A stretch of DNA of 17,692 nucleotides from Acidobacteriota bacterium (GTDB lineage Bacteria > Acidobacteriota > Polarisedimenticolia > J045), in assembly GCA_024276295.1 (NCBI GenBank), contig JAJRXN010000448.1, positions 1 through 17,692 on the forward strand. Reading direction: 5' to 3'. Of this stretch, positions 12,147 through 17,692 are shown one piece after another. The first letter of the stretch is position 1. Each line of letters opens with the position of its first letter. The notes below the pieces were generated by a model. That model was not told where the DNA came from and made no database searches. It saw only the letters and a program-made list of their open reading frames with translations. The translations under genes were made by a program, and so were the position numbers.

Positions 12147-14087
12147 TCAGGCGCCGTACTTCCGGATCGCCCGGTCCAGCCGCGGCAGCACCGCGAGGAT
12201 GAACAGCACGACCAGCGCCGACAGGCCGGCAAGCACCAGGAAGAACGCGATCGGCGACATGCGGTGCTGGAGGCCGCCGAAGAATCCCGACAGGTTGTTG
12301 CCGAACGCCGTGGCGAGGAACCAGCCGCCCATCGTCAGACCGACGAGCCGCTTCGGCGACAGCTTGGTCACCAGCGACAGTCCCATCGGCGACAGGCACA
12401 GCTCGCCGAAGGTGACCAGTGCGTAGAATCCGACGAGCCACAGCGCCGAGACCTTGAGCGTGCCGCCGTCGGTGAACATGCCGGCGAGCGCCATCCACAG
12501 CAGCGCGGCCGTGGTGAGGATCATCCCGTAGAGCAGCTTGTGCGCCGTCGGGACCGCCTTGCCGCGGCGAGCCATCCACTGGAAGAACAGCACGACCAGC
12601 GGCGTGAAGAGGATCACGAACCACGGGTTCCACGACTGGTAGACCTCGGAATTGATCACGTCCAGGAACACGCCGCGCGGCAGCAGCGGCGGATCCTGGC
12701 CCCAGCGCTCGCGGTAGCCCTCGTAGAGCGCGTCGAAGGTTTCGCGGTCGACGACGAACACCGGGATCCGGCCCTCCTCGCTGCGCCGGAGCAGCACGAC
12801 CTCCCGTTCGGGCCGGGCGCCGTCGGGGATCGCGACGCTGATGATCGGCTCGCCGTGTGTTCCCGTCTCCTGCGTGACGGTCACCTGGCCGTCGGCGTAG
12901 ACCTTGACGGCCCGCCGCTTCCAGGTCTCCGGCACGTCCTCTCCGGCGGCGTCGAGATCGACGACCTCGATGTCCTCGAGCGCGGCGAGCTTCCGGACCG
13001 TCGACTCGTCGAGCCGCTGCTGGCCGAACATCCGCGCGATCGTCGGATCATCGACGACGAGCAGCGAGTCGGGATGCGGGCGCGGGACGTCCCTGGCGGC
13101 GTTGAGGTAGTAGGTCGGGAGCCCTTCCTGGTGCATGAAGGTGAGTCGTGCGGTGATCGGCCCCGGCTGGCGGTCGGTCTCGTCACGAGCCCACTGCGTC
13201 ATCGCGCTGCCGTTGAGGTGCAGGATCATGAAGAACGCGCCGCCGGCGACGTAGACCGGGAGCAGTGCCAGCAATCCGGGACGTTCGTCCTCGCGCGCGT
13301 TGAGCCCGAGGCGGATGAAAAAGATCAGTACGGGGACGATGCCGACCAGGAATCCGCACACAGCCGGGCGGACCAGCGTGAATTCGGCCCAGCGCGCCAG
13401 GAAGTAGCCAATGATCCCGAAGGAGAACGCCGGCAGCAGGATCTTGAGGAACACCTCGGTCAGCGACGTGTCTTCCGGGTCGCGCTCCGGCTGCCGGTCC
13501 GCCCGTGCGAGCGAGCGCCAGAACGTCACCAGGATCGCCACGCCGATCAGCAGGCCGATGCCGGCGCCGCGGCACGTCCACAGCCAGCCCCAGTTGTTGC
13601 GGAGATACGGTGCTGCGAAGAGCGTTGCCACGAGCGCGCCGATGTTGATCCCCATGTAGAAGATGTTGAATCCGGTGTCGCGCTTCGGATCGCCCGGTTC
13701 GTAGAGGTTGCCGACCATCACCGAGATGTTCGGCTTGAACAGGCCGTTGCCGAGGATCAGCGCGATCAGGCCGACCACGAACAGCGAGAAGCCGGGCACG
13801 CTCATCAGGAACAGTCCGCCGGTCATCAGCAGGCCGCCGGCGAACACCGCCCGGCGGTAGCCGAGGAACCGATCGGCGAGCAGGCCGCCGAGAAACGGCG
13901 TGAAGTACACGAAGGCGAGGTAGAGACCGTAGATCTCGTTTACGATCGTCGAGGACAGGCCGAGCCCGCCGCGTTCGCTGTCGGTCGCGTAGAGCAGCAG
14001 GATGCCGACCATGGTGTAGAACGCGAGCCGCTCCCACATCTCGGTGAAAAACAGCGGAAACAAGCCCTTCGGGTGCCCGAACGCCAT
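12147..14087 (-). CDS. POT/PTR2-family proton-dependent peptide transporter with extra loop domain
   Basis: Encodes 646 residues, longer than the usual 450-520 of bacterial POT proteins. The ATG at 14087 follows CGAGGAGAGATCG. Family marks are ExxER in TM1 (E16, E19, R20 in TEMWER), GGLLADRFLGYRRAVFAGG (67-85), the PTR2 motif FNIFYMGINIGA (140-151), and NPWFVILFTP (487-496) in TM8. These proteins sit in the inner membrane and import di- and tripeptides with protons. By hydrophobicity, six helices are followed by two extra helices typical of bacterial POTs (about 213-230, 239-259) and TM7 (270-292). Residues about 300-485 form a hydrophilic alpha/beta-looking insert before TM8, predicted periplasmic. 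This is not the TM9-TM10 position of the mammalian PepT ectodomain. The gene lies 48 bases upstream of the kinase. Confidence 0.93.
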   Translation of the reverse strand: MAFGHPKGLFPLFFTEMWERLAFYTMVGILLLYATDSERGGLGLSSTIVNEIYGLYLAFVYFTPFLGGLLADRFLGYRRAVFAGGLLMTGGLFLMSVPGFSLFVVGLIALILGNGLFKPNISVMVGNLYEPGDPKRDTGFNIFYMGINIGALVATLFAAPYLRNNWGWLWTCRGAGIGLLIGVAILVTFWRSLARADRQPERDPEDTSLTEVFLKILLPAFSFGIIGYFLARWAEFTLVRPAVCGFLVGIVPVLIFFIRLGLNAREDERPGLLALLPVYVAGGAFFMILHLNGSAMTQWARDETDRQPGPITARLTFMHQEGLPTYYLNAARDVPRPHPDSLLVVDDPTIARMFGQQRLDESTVRKLAALEDIEVVDLDAAGEDVPETWKRRAVKVYADGQVTVTQETGTHGEPIISVAIPDGARPEREVVLLRRSEEGRIPVFVVDRETFDALYEGYRERWGQDPPLLPRGVFLDVINSEVYQSWNPWFVILFTPLVVLFFQWMARRGKAVPTAHKLLYGMILTTAALLWMALAGMFTDGGTLKVSALWLVGFYALVTFGELCLSPMGLSLVTKLSPKRLVGLTMGGWFLATAFGNNLSGFFGGLQHRMSPIAFFLVLAGLSALVVLFILAVLPRLDRAIRKYGA

Positions 14088-14161
14088 CGATCTCTCCTCG
14101 CGGTCCGGCGGCCGCAAAAAACGCGCCGTATCCTCGCCGATCCGGGTCAGCGCCCGCAACC
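14088..14161. other. Short gap upstream of the peptide transporter gene
   Basis: This 74-base gap holds the transporter ribosome site (CGAGGAGAG on the minus strand). A run of six T (minus strand; A at 14116-14121) precedes a small imperfect GC hairpin. The T-run is on the wrong side of that hairpin for an intrinsic terminator. I find no clear promoter. Confidence 0.35.
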
Positions 14162-14569
14162 TCAGGGAAGAAAGCGGTCGGTCAGTTGCGGCGGCGGGAG
14201 CGGACGGTCGGGACGGAAGCGGCGCCACAGGGTGCGGCGACGCCGCGCCACGGCATCGTAGAGCGCGTCGCGCAGCCGGCGCGGGACGGCCGCGAGCAGC
14301 GAGCCCAGGAGGGCGCCGGTCCGGCCGGAGCGCACGAGGATCCGCAGTGCGGCGTCGGAGCGCGTCAGCAGCGCGCCGTCGGCCGTCAGCACGACGACGC
14401 TGTCCGGCAGCCGGGCCAGTGCCTCCTCGCCGAGCCGGCGGCGTGCGGTCGTGCCGGTCAGCGGAGCGAACCGGAACCGGCTGCCGTCCGGGTCGCGCGA
14501 CAGGGCGAACAGGACCGACCGGCGGCAGAGGGGGCAGGTCCCGTCGAACAGCACGAGGTCGTGGCTCAC
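14162..14569 (-). CDS. DCC-family thiol-disulfide oxidoreductase-like protein (DUF393)
   Basis: Encodes 135 residues, the normal DUF393 length. It starts with a GTG at 14569 that overlaps the dehydrogenase stop (GTGA) and has GGAG just upstream. The N-terminus shows the hallmark VLFDGTCPLCRRSV with the CxxC pair C12 and C15. The middle has FAPLTG and SVVVLTADGALLTRSDAAL, and the C-terminal part has the typical YDAVARRRRTLWRRF. DUF393 proteins are thioredoxin-like, predicted redox proteins; substrates are mostly unknown. There is no signal peptide, so it should be cytoplasmic. Co-translation with a zinc alcohol dehydrogenase suggests a redox partnership, which is inference. Confidence 0.9.
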   Translation of the reverse strand: MSHDLVLFDGTCPLCRRSVLFALSRDPDGSRFRFAPLTGTTARRRLGEEALARLPDSVVVLTADGALLTRSDAALRILVRSGRTGALLGSLLAAVPRRLRDALYDAVARRRRTLWRRFRPDRPLPPPQLTDRFLP

Positions 14570-15558
14570 GCGCTCTCCGGCACCAGCACGGCCGCTCCCT
14601 CGAGCCGTCCGGAGCGCAGTCGCTCGAGCGCTTCGTTGGCCCGCTCGAGCGGGAAGCGTTCGACGTGCGTCCGGATCGGCACCCGTGGCGCGAGATCGAG
14701 AAACTCCTCGCCATCGCGCCGGGTCAGGTTGGCGACCGAGACCACGCTCCGCTCACGCCACAGGATCTCGTATGGAAACGACGGGATGTCCGACATGTGG
14801 ATGCCACCGCAGACGACCACGCCTCCCGGACGCACGGCGCGCAGTGCCGCCGGGACCAGCGCGCCGACCGGGGCGAAGATGATGGCCGCATCGAGCGGCT
14901 CCGGCGGCGGTTCGTCCGAGCCACCGGCCCATTCGGCGCCGAGGCCACGCGCGAACCGCTGCGCCGCCTCGTCGCCCGGACGGGTGAAGGCGAACACGCG
15001 CCGGCCCTGGTGCCGGGCCACCTGGGCGACGATGTGCGCCGCGGCGCCGAAGCCGTAGAGGCCGAGACGCTCCGCGTCGCCGGCAAAGCGCAGGGATCGC
15101 CAGCCGATCAGCCCGGCGCAGAGCAGGGGGGCCAGCTCCGCGGCATCGCCGTTTCCTGGCAGGCGAAACGCCCAGCGTGCGTCGGTGACGGTACGCTCGG
15201 CGTACCCGCCGTCGAGGTGATAGCCGACGAAGCGCGCCTCGGGACAGAGGTTCTCGCGCCCCTCCCGGCACCGGCGGCAGGCGCCGCAGGTCCAGCCGAG
15301 CCACGGGATGCCGACGCGCTCGCCGAGCCGCGCCTGCGGGACACCCGCGCCGACGCCGACCACCCGGCCGACGATCTCGTGCCCGAGCACCAGCGGCAGC
15401 TTCGGGTCCGGCAGGTCGCCGTCGGCGACGTGCAGATCCGTCCGGCAGACCGCGCACGCCTCGACCGCGACCAGTATCTGGCCCGGCCCGGGCGCCGGAT
15501 CCGGCACGTCGCGCAGCGTCAGCGGCCTGCGCTGCGCTTCGAGGAGCATCGCGCGCAT
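14566..15558 (-). CDS. Zinc-dependent alcohol dehydrogenase family protein (MDR superfamily)
   Basis: Encodes 330 residues. It matches the MDR zinc alcohol dehydrogenase subgroup that begins MRAMLLE, has CAVCRTDLHVADGDLP and contains GLYGFGAAAHI (TIGR02822-like, from memory). Catalytic zinc ligands are C38, H60 (GHE) and C147 (LLCAGLIG). The structural zinc site is C91, C94, C97 and C105. The nucleotide-binding loop is the unusual GFGAAAH (169-175) instead of plain GxGxxG. Other conserved stretches are FAFTRPGDEAAQ, DAAIIFAPVGALVP, GGIHMSDIPSFPY and SVANLTRRDGEEF. It should oxidise alcohols or reduce aldehydes with NAD(P) in the cytoplasm; the substrate is unknown. A second ATG three codons in is an alternative start. 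There is no ribosome site, but TACAAT lies 6 bases before the ATG. Confidence 0.95.
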   Translation of the reverse strand: MRAMLLEAQRRPLTLRDVPDPAPGPGQILVAVEACAVCRTDLHVADGDLPDPKLPLVLGHEIVGRVVGVGAGVPQARLGERVGIPWLGWTCGACRRCREGRENLCPEARFVGYHLDGGYAERTVTDARWAFRLPGNGDAAELAPLLCAGLIGWRSLRFAGDAERLGLYGFGAAAHIVAQVARHQGRRVFAFTRPGDEAAQRFARGLGAEWAGGSDEPPPEPLDAAIIFAPVGALVPAALRAVRPGGVVVCGGIHMSDIPSFPYEILWRERSVVSVANLTRRDGEEFLDLAPRVPIRTHVERFPLERANEALERLRSGRLEGAAVLVPESA

Positions 15559-15652
15559 GCACGCATTGTAAGGTCGTCGCTGGCGGCGGGGGCAGGAAGG
15601 AAGGGGTGCGGCCGAAGCCCGGTGATGCCCGTCCCGCGCACGTGCAGCGCCG
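15559..15652. other. Gap between the secreted-protein gene and the dehydrogenase
   Basis: This 94-base gap contains a pyrimidine-rich stretch on the minus strand (CCCCTTCCTTCCTGCCCC), a short GGC-TTCG-GCC tetraloop hairpin without a T-run, and the candidate dehydrogenase -10 near its end. No gene is seen. Confidence 0.4.
15565..15570 (-). promoter_or_regulatory. Candidate -10 for a leaderless dehydrogenase message
   Basis: TACAAT on the minus strand matches the -10 consensus at 5 of 6 positions. It is followed by six bases and then the ATG at 15558, so transcription would begin at the start codon. No consensus -35 is found at 16-18 bases, and there is no Shine-Dalgarno sequence. Confidence 0.4.
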
Positions 15653-17563
15653 CTACGGCACGCAGGTCCCGCCGGTGGCCTTGGCCGCGGCGCAGGTCGT
15701 GGCCTGCGAAGGCCGCTCGGTCCCGCCGCTGTCGGTGCCGTGGCTGCCCTCGGTGTCCGTCGGCGGGTCGTAGCCGGCGACGATCACGCCGACGCTGCCT
15801 CCCGGGGGCAGGCCGGTCCAGGTCCCGCCGGCGCCGATGCCGCACGTCTCGGCGGCGACGACGTAGCTGGCCATCTGCGCCAGGTCGTACCAGACGAGGT
15901 GGTTGTCCGACGCGGGGCAGGTCGAGGCGTCCCAGGTCACGGTCACCTCGTCGCCGGTCGCCTTGGCGACCCGGACCGGTTGGCTTCCGGTCTGCGAGCC
16001 GTCGGGAACCGGCGGGGGGGAACCGGGCGGCGGGACGTCCTCGAAACGGACCGAGGCGACGACCTGGTCGCCTCCCGAGGTGGAACTGCGCTTCATGTAC
16101 TGCGAGATCATCCAGATCCGGTTCGGGTCCGTGGGGTCTTCGCCGATGGCGAAGTAGTCGCCGTGGCGTCCCGAGTTGTTGGCGAGCGGCGCATCGCGCA
16201 GGTCCTCGAAGCCGCGCACCGTGCCGTCGGCCGCGATGTTCCAGTAACGCCCCGTCGCGTTGACGGACGGGCTCGAGTAGGCCGAAAGCAGTGCGAAGTC
16301 GAAGTCTTCCGTGTCGGGCAGCACGTAGGGGAAGAACACGTCCGCACCGGGATCGCGCAGTTCGTACGTCTGCTCGATCACCGGCGTCCCCCCGACATCG
16401 AGCCGGTGGATCCTGGCGACGTTGTCCCCGCCCGAGCTGACCGCGTGGGCGGTCCACAGCTTGCCGGCGCGGTACCAGCCGTTCCAGACGCTTCCCCCGA
16501 GGCTGGCGACGCCCGATCCGCTCGGCTGTCGTCCACTTCCGGCCCCGTAGTAGAGCGGCAACGACAGGCCGTACGCGTCGAGGACCGGCGCCGAGAACCG
16601 CGGACCGGTCAGCCGGAACACGTTGAGCGTCGTCCCGATGTTCGAACTGCTCTGGACGAGAAAGAACGCGTCGCCCGGGACGATCTCGCCGACGAACGCC
16701 GGCCGCAGCCGGAACGGCGCGCCGTTGCCCGCGGTGCGCACGTCGATCAGGTGCGTGTTGTCGAGCGGACGGCCGGCGTAGCCGTCCTCCTTGTCGTAGA
16801 TGAACAGCGTCACGTTCCGGAACGAGTCCGAACGGTCGAACATGTTGGCGGTCAGATAGACCGCATTGCGGTCGATGCCGATCGAGGAGTAGTCGGCCCA
16901 GTGGCCGGGCTGGTCGCGGTCGGCGTCGATGTCGTAGGTGTTCCAGGTCCCGGTGGCGTCCCCGGTGGTCGAGAAGGCGATGTAGATCCGCGAGTCGTTC
17001 GCCGAGCTGTCGTCGGCCAGCGCCGTGACGATGAACCGGTCGCTGTGCGGGTCGTAGATCGCCAGCGGGTCGAACTCGAAGAAGCGGCTCGGAATGCCGA
17101 AGAACGACGAGAGCGAGTACGGCCCGTCGACCAGCGTGCCGTTCTTGTCGTAGATCGCGATCCGGGTGTTGATCAGCACGACGACGTGGTCCCGGCCGAC
17201 CGCCATCACCGGATCGGGCGGGGTCCAGCCGTCGGTCACGGCGTCGAAGCGCACGTCGATCGGCGGCGTCACGGCGTCGGTCGCCGCGGCGGTTCCGGGG
17301 GTGACCAGGGTCGGTGCCACGGAGGAAGCCCGGCCGGTGACCGACCGTGTTGCGGGCGGCTCGAAGGTTTCGAGTATGTTCGGGATCGTCCCGAACGATT
17401 CGACCGCATGCGCTCCGGCCGCATCGGCCCGCAGCGCGGACGGGTCGACCACCCGCAGGCGCTGCGGCGGCGGTGCGTGCGTCGCGCGCGGCGGTGTCGG
17501 CGCAGCGGCGAGTGCCGTGGCCACCAGGGTGGCGAGCGGAACGATCCCCAGGAGTCTCTTCAC
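15653..17563 (-). CDS. Secreted propeller-like protein with Cys-containing C-terminal domain
   Basis: Encodes 636 residues from a GTG at 17563, chosen because GAGGAGG lies 7 bases upstream; a GTG at 17587 would add eight residues. Residues 1-21 are a Sec signal peptide (MKRLLGIVPLATLVATALAA). A Pro/Ala/Thr-rich stretch of about 80 residues follows. The main part starts with the pattern WTPPDPVMAVGRDHVVVLINTR, then IAIYDKNGTL and FDPLAIYDPHSDRFIV, seen in a family of bacterial extracellular proteins probably forming beta-propellers. After a Pro-rich linker (PPPGSPPPVPDG), residues about 530-636 have fibronectin-III-like strands (EVTVTWDASTC), paired Cys, a TEGSHGTDSGGTERP motif and a CAAAKATGGTC tail. 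No catalytic residues are recognised; adhesion or surface interaction is a guess. It has its own candidate promoter and is separated from the dehydrogenase by 94 bases. Confidence 0.8.
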   Translation of the reverse strand: MKRLLGIVPLATLVATALAAAPTPPRATHAPPPQRLRVVDPSALRADAAGAHAVESFGTIPNILETFEPPATRSVTGRASSVAPTLVTPGTAAATDAVTPPIDVRFDAVTDGWTPPDPVMAVGRDHVVVLINTRIAIYDKNGTLVDGPYSLSSFFGIPSRFFEFDPLAIYDPHSDRFIVTALADDSSANDSRIYIAFSTTGDATGTWNTYDIDADRDQPGHWADYSSIGIDRNAVYLTANMFDRSDSFRNVTLFIYDKEDGYAGRPLDNTHLIDVRTAGNGAPFRLRPAFVGEIVPGDAFFLVQSSSNIGTTLNVFRLTGPRFSAPVLDAYGLSLPLYYGAGSGRQPSGSGVASLGGSVWNGWYRAGKLWTAHAVSSGGDNVARIHRLDVGGTPVIEQTYELRDPGADVFFPYVLPDTEDFDFALLSAYSSPSVNATGRYWNIAADGTVRGFEDLRDAPLANNSGRHGDYFAIGEDPTDPNRIWMISQYMKRSSTSGGDQVVASVRFEDVPPPGSPPPVPDGSQTGSQPVRVAKATGDEVTVTWDASTCPASDNHLVWYDLAQMASYVVAAETCGIGAGGTWTGLPPGGSVGVIVAGYDPPTDTEGSHGTDSGGTERPSQATTCAAAKATGGTCVP

Positions 17564-17625
17564 TCCCCGGCCTCCTCGATGACGCACGCCGCTCCGGTCG
17601 CGTGGCCGCGGCGTCGCATCCCTCG

Positions 17626-17654
17626 AAGATACGGGGAGTCGGAATATGTGCCAG
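17626..17654 (-). promoter_or_regulatory. Candidate sigma-70-type promoter of the secreted-protein gene
   Basis: On the minus strand CTGGCA (17649-17654, 4 of 6 to TTGACA) and TATCTT (17626-17631, 4 of 6 to TATAAT) are separated by exactly 17 bases. The start site would fall near 17618, giving a leader of about 55 bases that contains the GAGGAGG ribosome site. The surrounding DNA is locally less GC-rich. Confidence 0.4.
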
Positions 17655-17656
17655 TT

Positions 17657-17668
17657 CGGAACGTTCCG
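17657..17668. promoter_or_regulatory. 12-bp perfect palindrome upstream of the -35 element
   Basis: CGGAACGTTCCG is a perfect palindrome ending 2 bases from the candidate -35 of the secreted-protein gene. The position suits a dimeric regulator that could activate or repress. No specific regulator is recognised. Confidence 0.35.
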
Positions 17669-17692
17669 GCCCGCGAGGGACTCAGCCGCGCC

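Noticed and set aside
12667..13187. The region of the transporter coding the hydrophilic insert considered as a fused or separate gene
   Set aside because: The reading frame is continuous with transmembrane helices on both sides, with no stop, internal ribosome site or frame change.
14100..14121. Intrinsic terminator using the six-T run before the transporter gene
   Set aside because: In transcript direction the T-run comes before the hairpin, not after it, and the stem has a mismatch.
11196..14261. Plus-strand open frame of about 1021 codons antisense to the kinase and peptide transporter
   Set aside because: The minus strand encodes proteins with complete kinase and POT motifs over the same DNA. 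The antisense product is low-complexity (R, E, Q, D, H rich) with no recognisable domain. Long antisense frames are expected in DNA this GC-rich.
14044..16263. Plus-strand open frame of about 739 codons antisense to the DCC, dehydrogenase and secreted-protein genes
   Set aside because: It is Arg/Ala/Pro-rich without domains and overlaps well-supported genes; a composition artefact.
17639..17655. Sigma-54 -24/-12 promoter (TGGCAC on the minus strand)
   Set aside because: TGGCAC matches the -24 half, but the expected TTGC at -12 is absent (CCGA is found instead).

Overview
The window is GC-rich DNA (roughly 70% G+C by eye) packed with short-spaced genes, with no rRNA, tRNA, insertion sequence or CRISPR array visible. 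The gene mix suggests a Gram-negative, soil- or sediment-type bacterium. It includes outer-membrane proteins with signal peptides, an OmpA/thrombospondin-3 protein, MacB-like export parts, a Hanks-type Ser/Thr kinase with a C-terminal membrane anchor, and a secreted propeller-like protein ending in a Cys-rich domain with an EGS-GTDSGG-ERP signature. I favour Acidobacteriota (Thermoanaerobaculia-like), but this is inference from style and not a phylogenetic result.

Layout. Positions 160-2580 hold three plus-strand genes: a DUF2505/SRPBCC protein overlapping a membrane-anchored ApbE flavin transferase, then a TPR-like helical-repeat protein. Everything from 2596 to 17563 is on the minus strand, converging on the TPR gene with a 15-base gap. 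Reading in transcription order from the right end, the genes are: a secreted propeller-like protein; a zinc alcohol dehydrogenase overlapping a DCC (DUF393) thiol protein; a POT-family peptide transporter with a large extra loop domain; a Ser/Thr kinase; three HlyD/MacA-type adaptors in tandem followed by one MacB/FtsX-type permease; and a DUF481 - MscS - OmpA group that looks like an envelope/osmotic operon.

The most unusual unit is 5999-11008. Three different adaptor genes and one permease are joined by successive 4-base ATGA overlaps, with no ABC ATPase and no TolC-like channel in the window. Adaptor 1 is a lipoprotein, adaptor 2 has an uncleaved-looking anchor and adaptor 3 has a poor lipobox, so a mixed adaptor stack or alternative assemblies is possible. 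The ATPase must come from elsewhere, or the permease works without one.

Other points are an exact 90-bp (180-bp higher-order) repeat inside the OmpA gene, a roughly 185-residue soluble insert in the peptide transporter, candidate leaderless starts for the kinase and the dehydrogenase, and GC-rich hairpins placed at or next to Shine-Dalgarno sites. No gene-free stretch exceeds 300 bases. The longest gap, 5773-5998, holds a candidate promoter and three inverted repeats.
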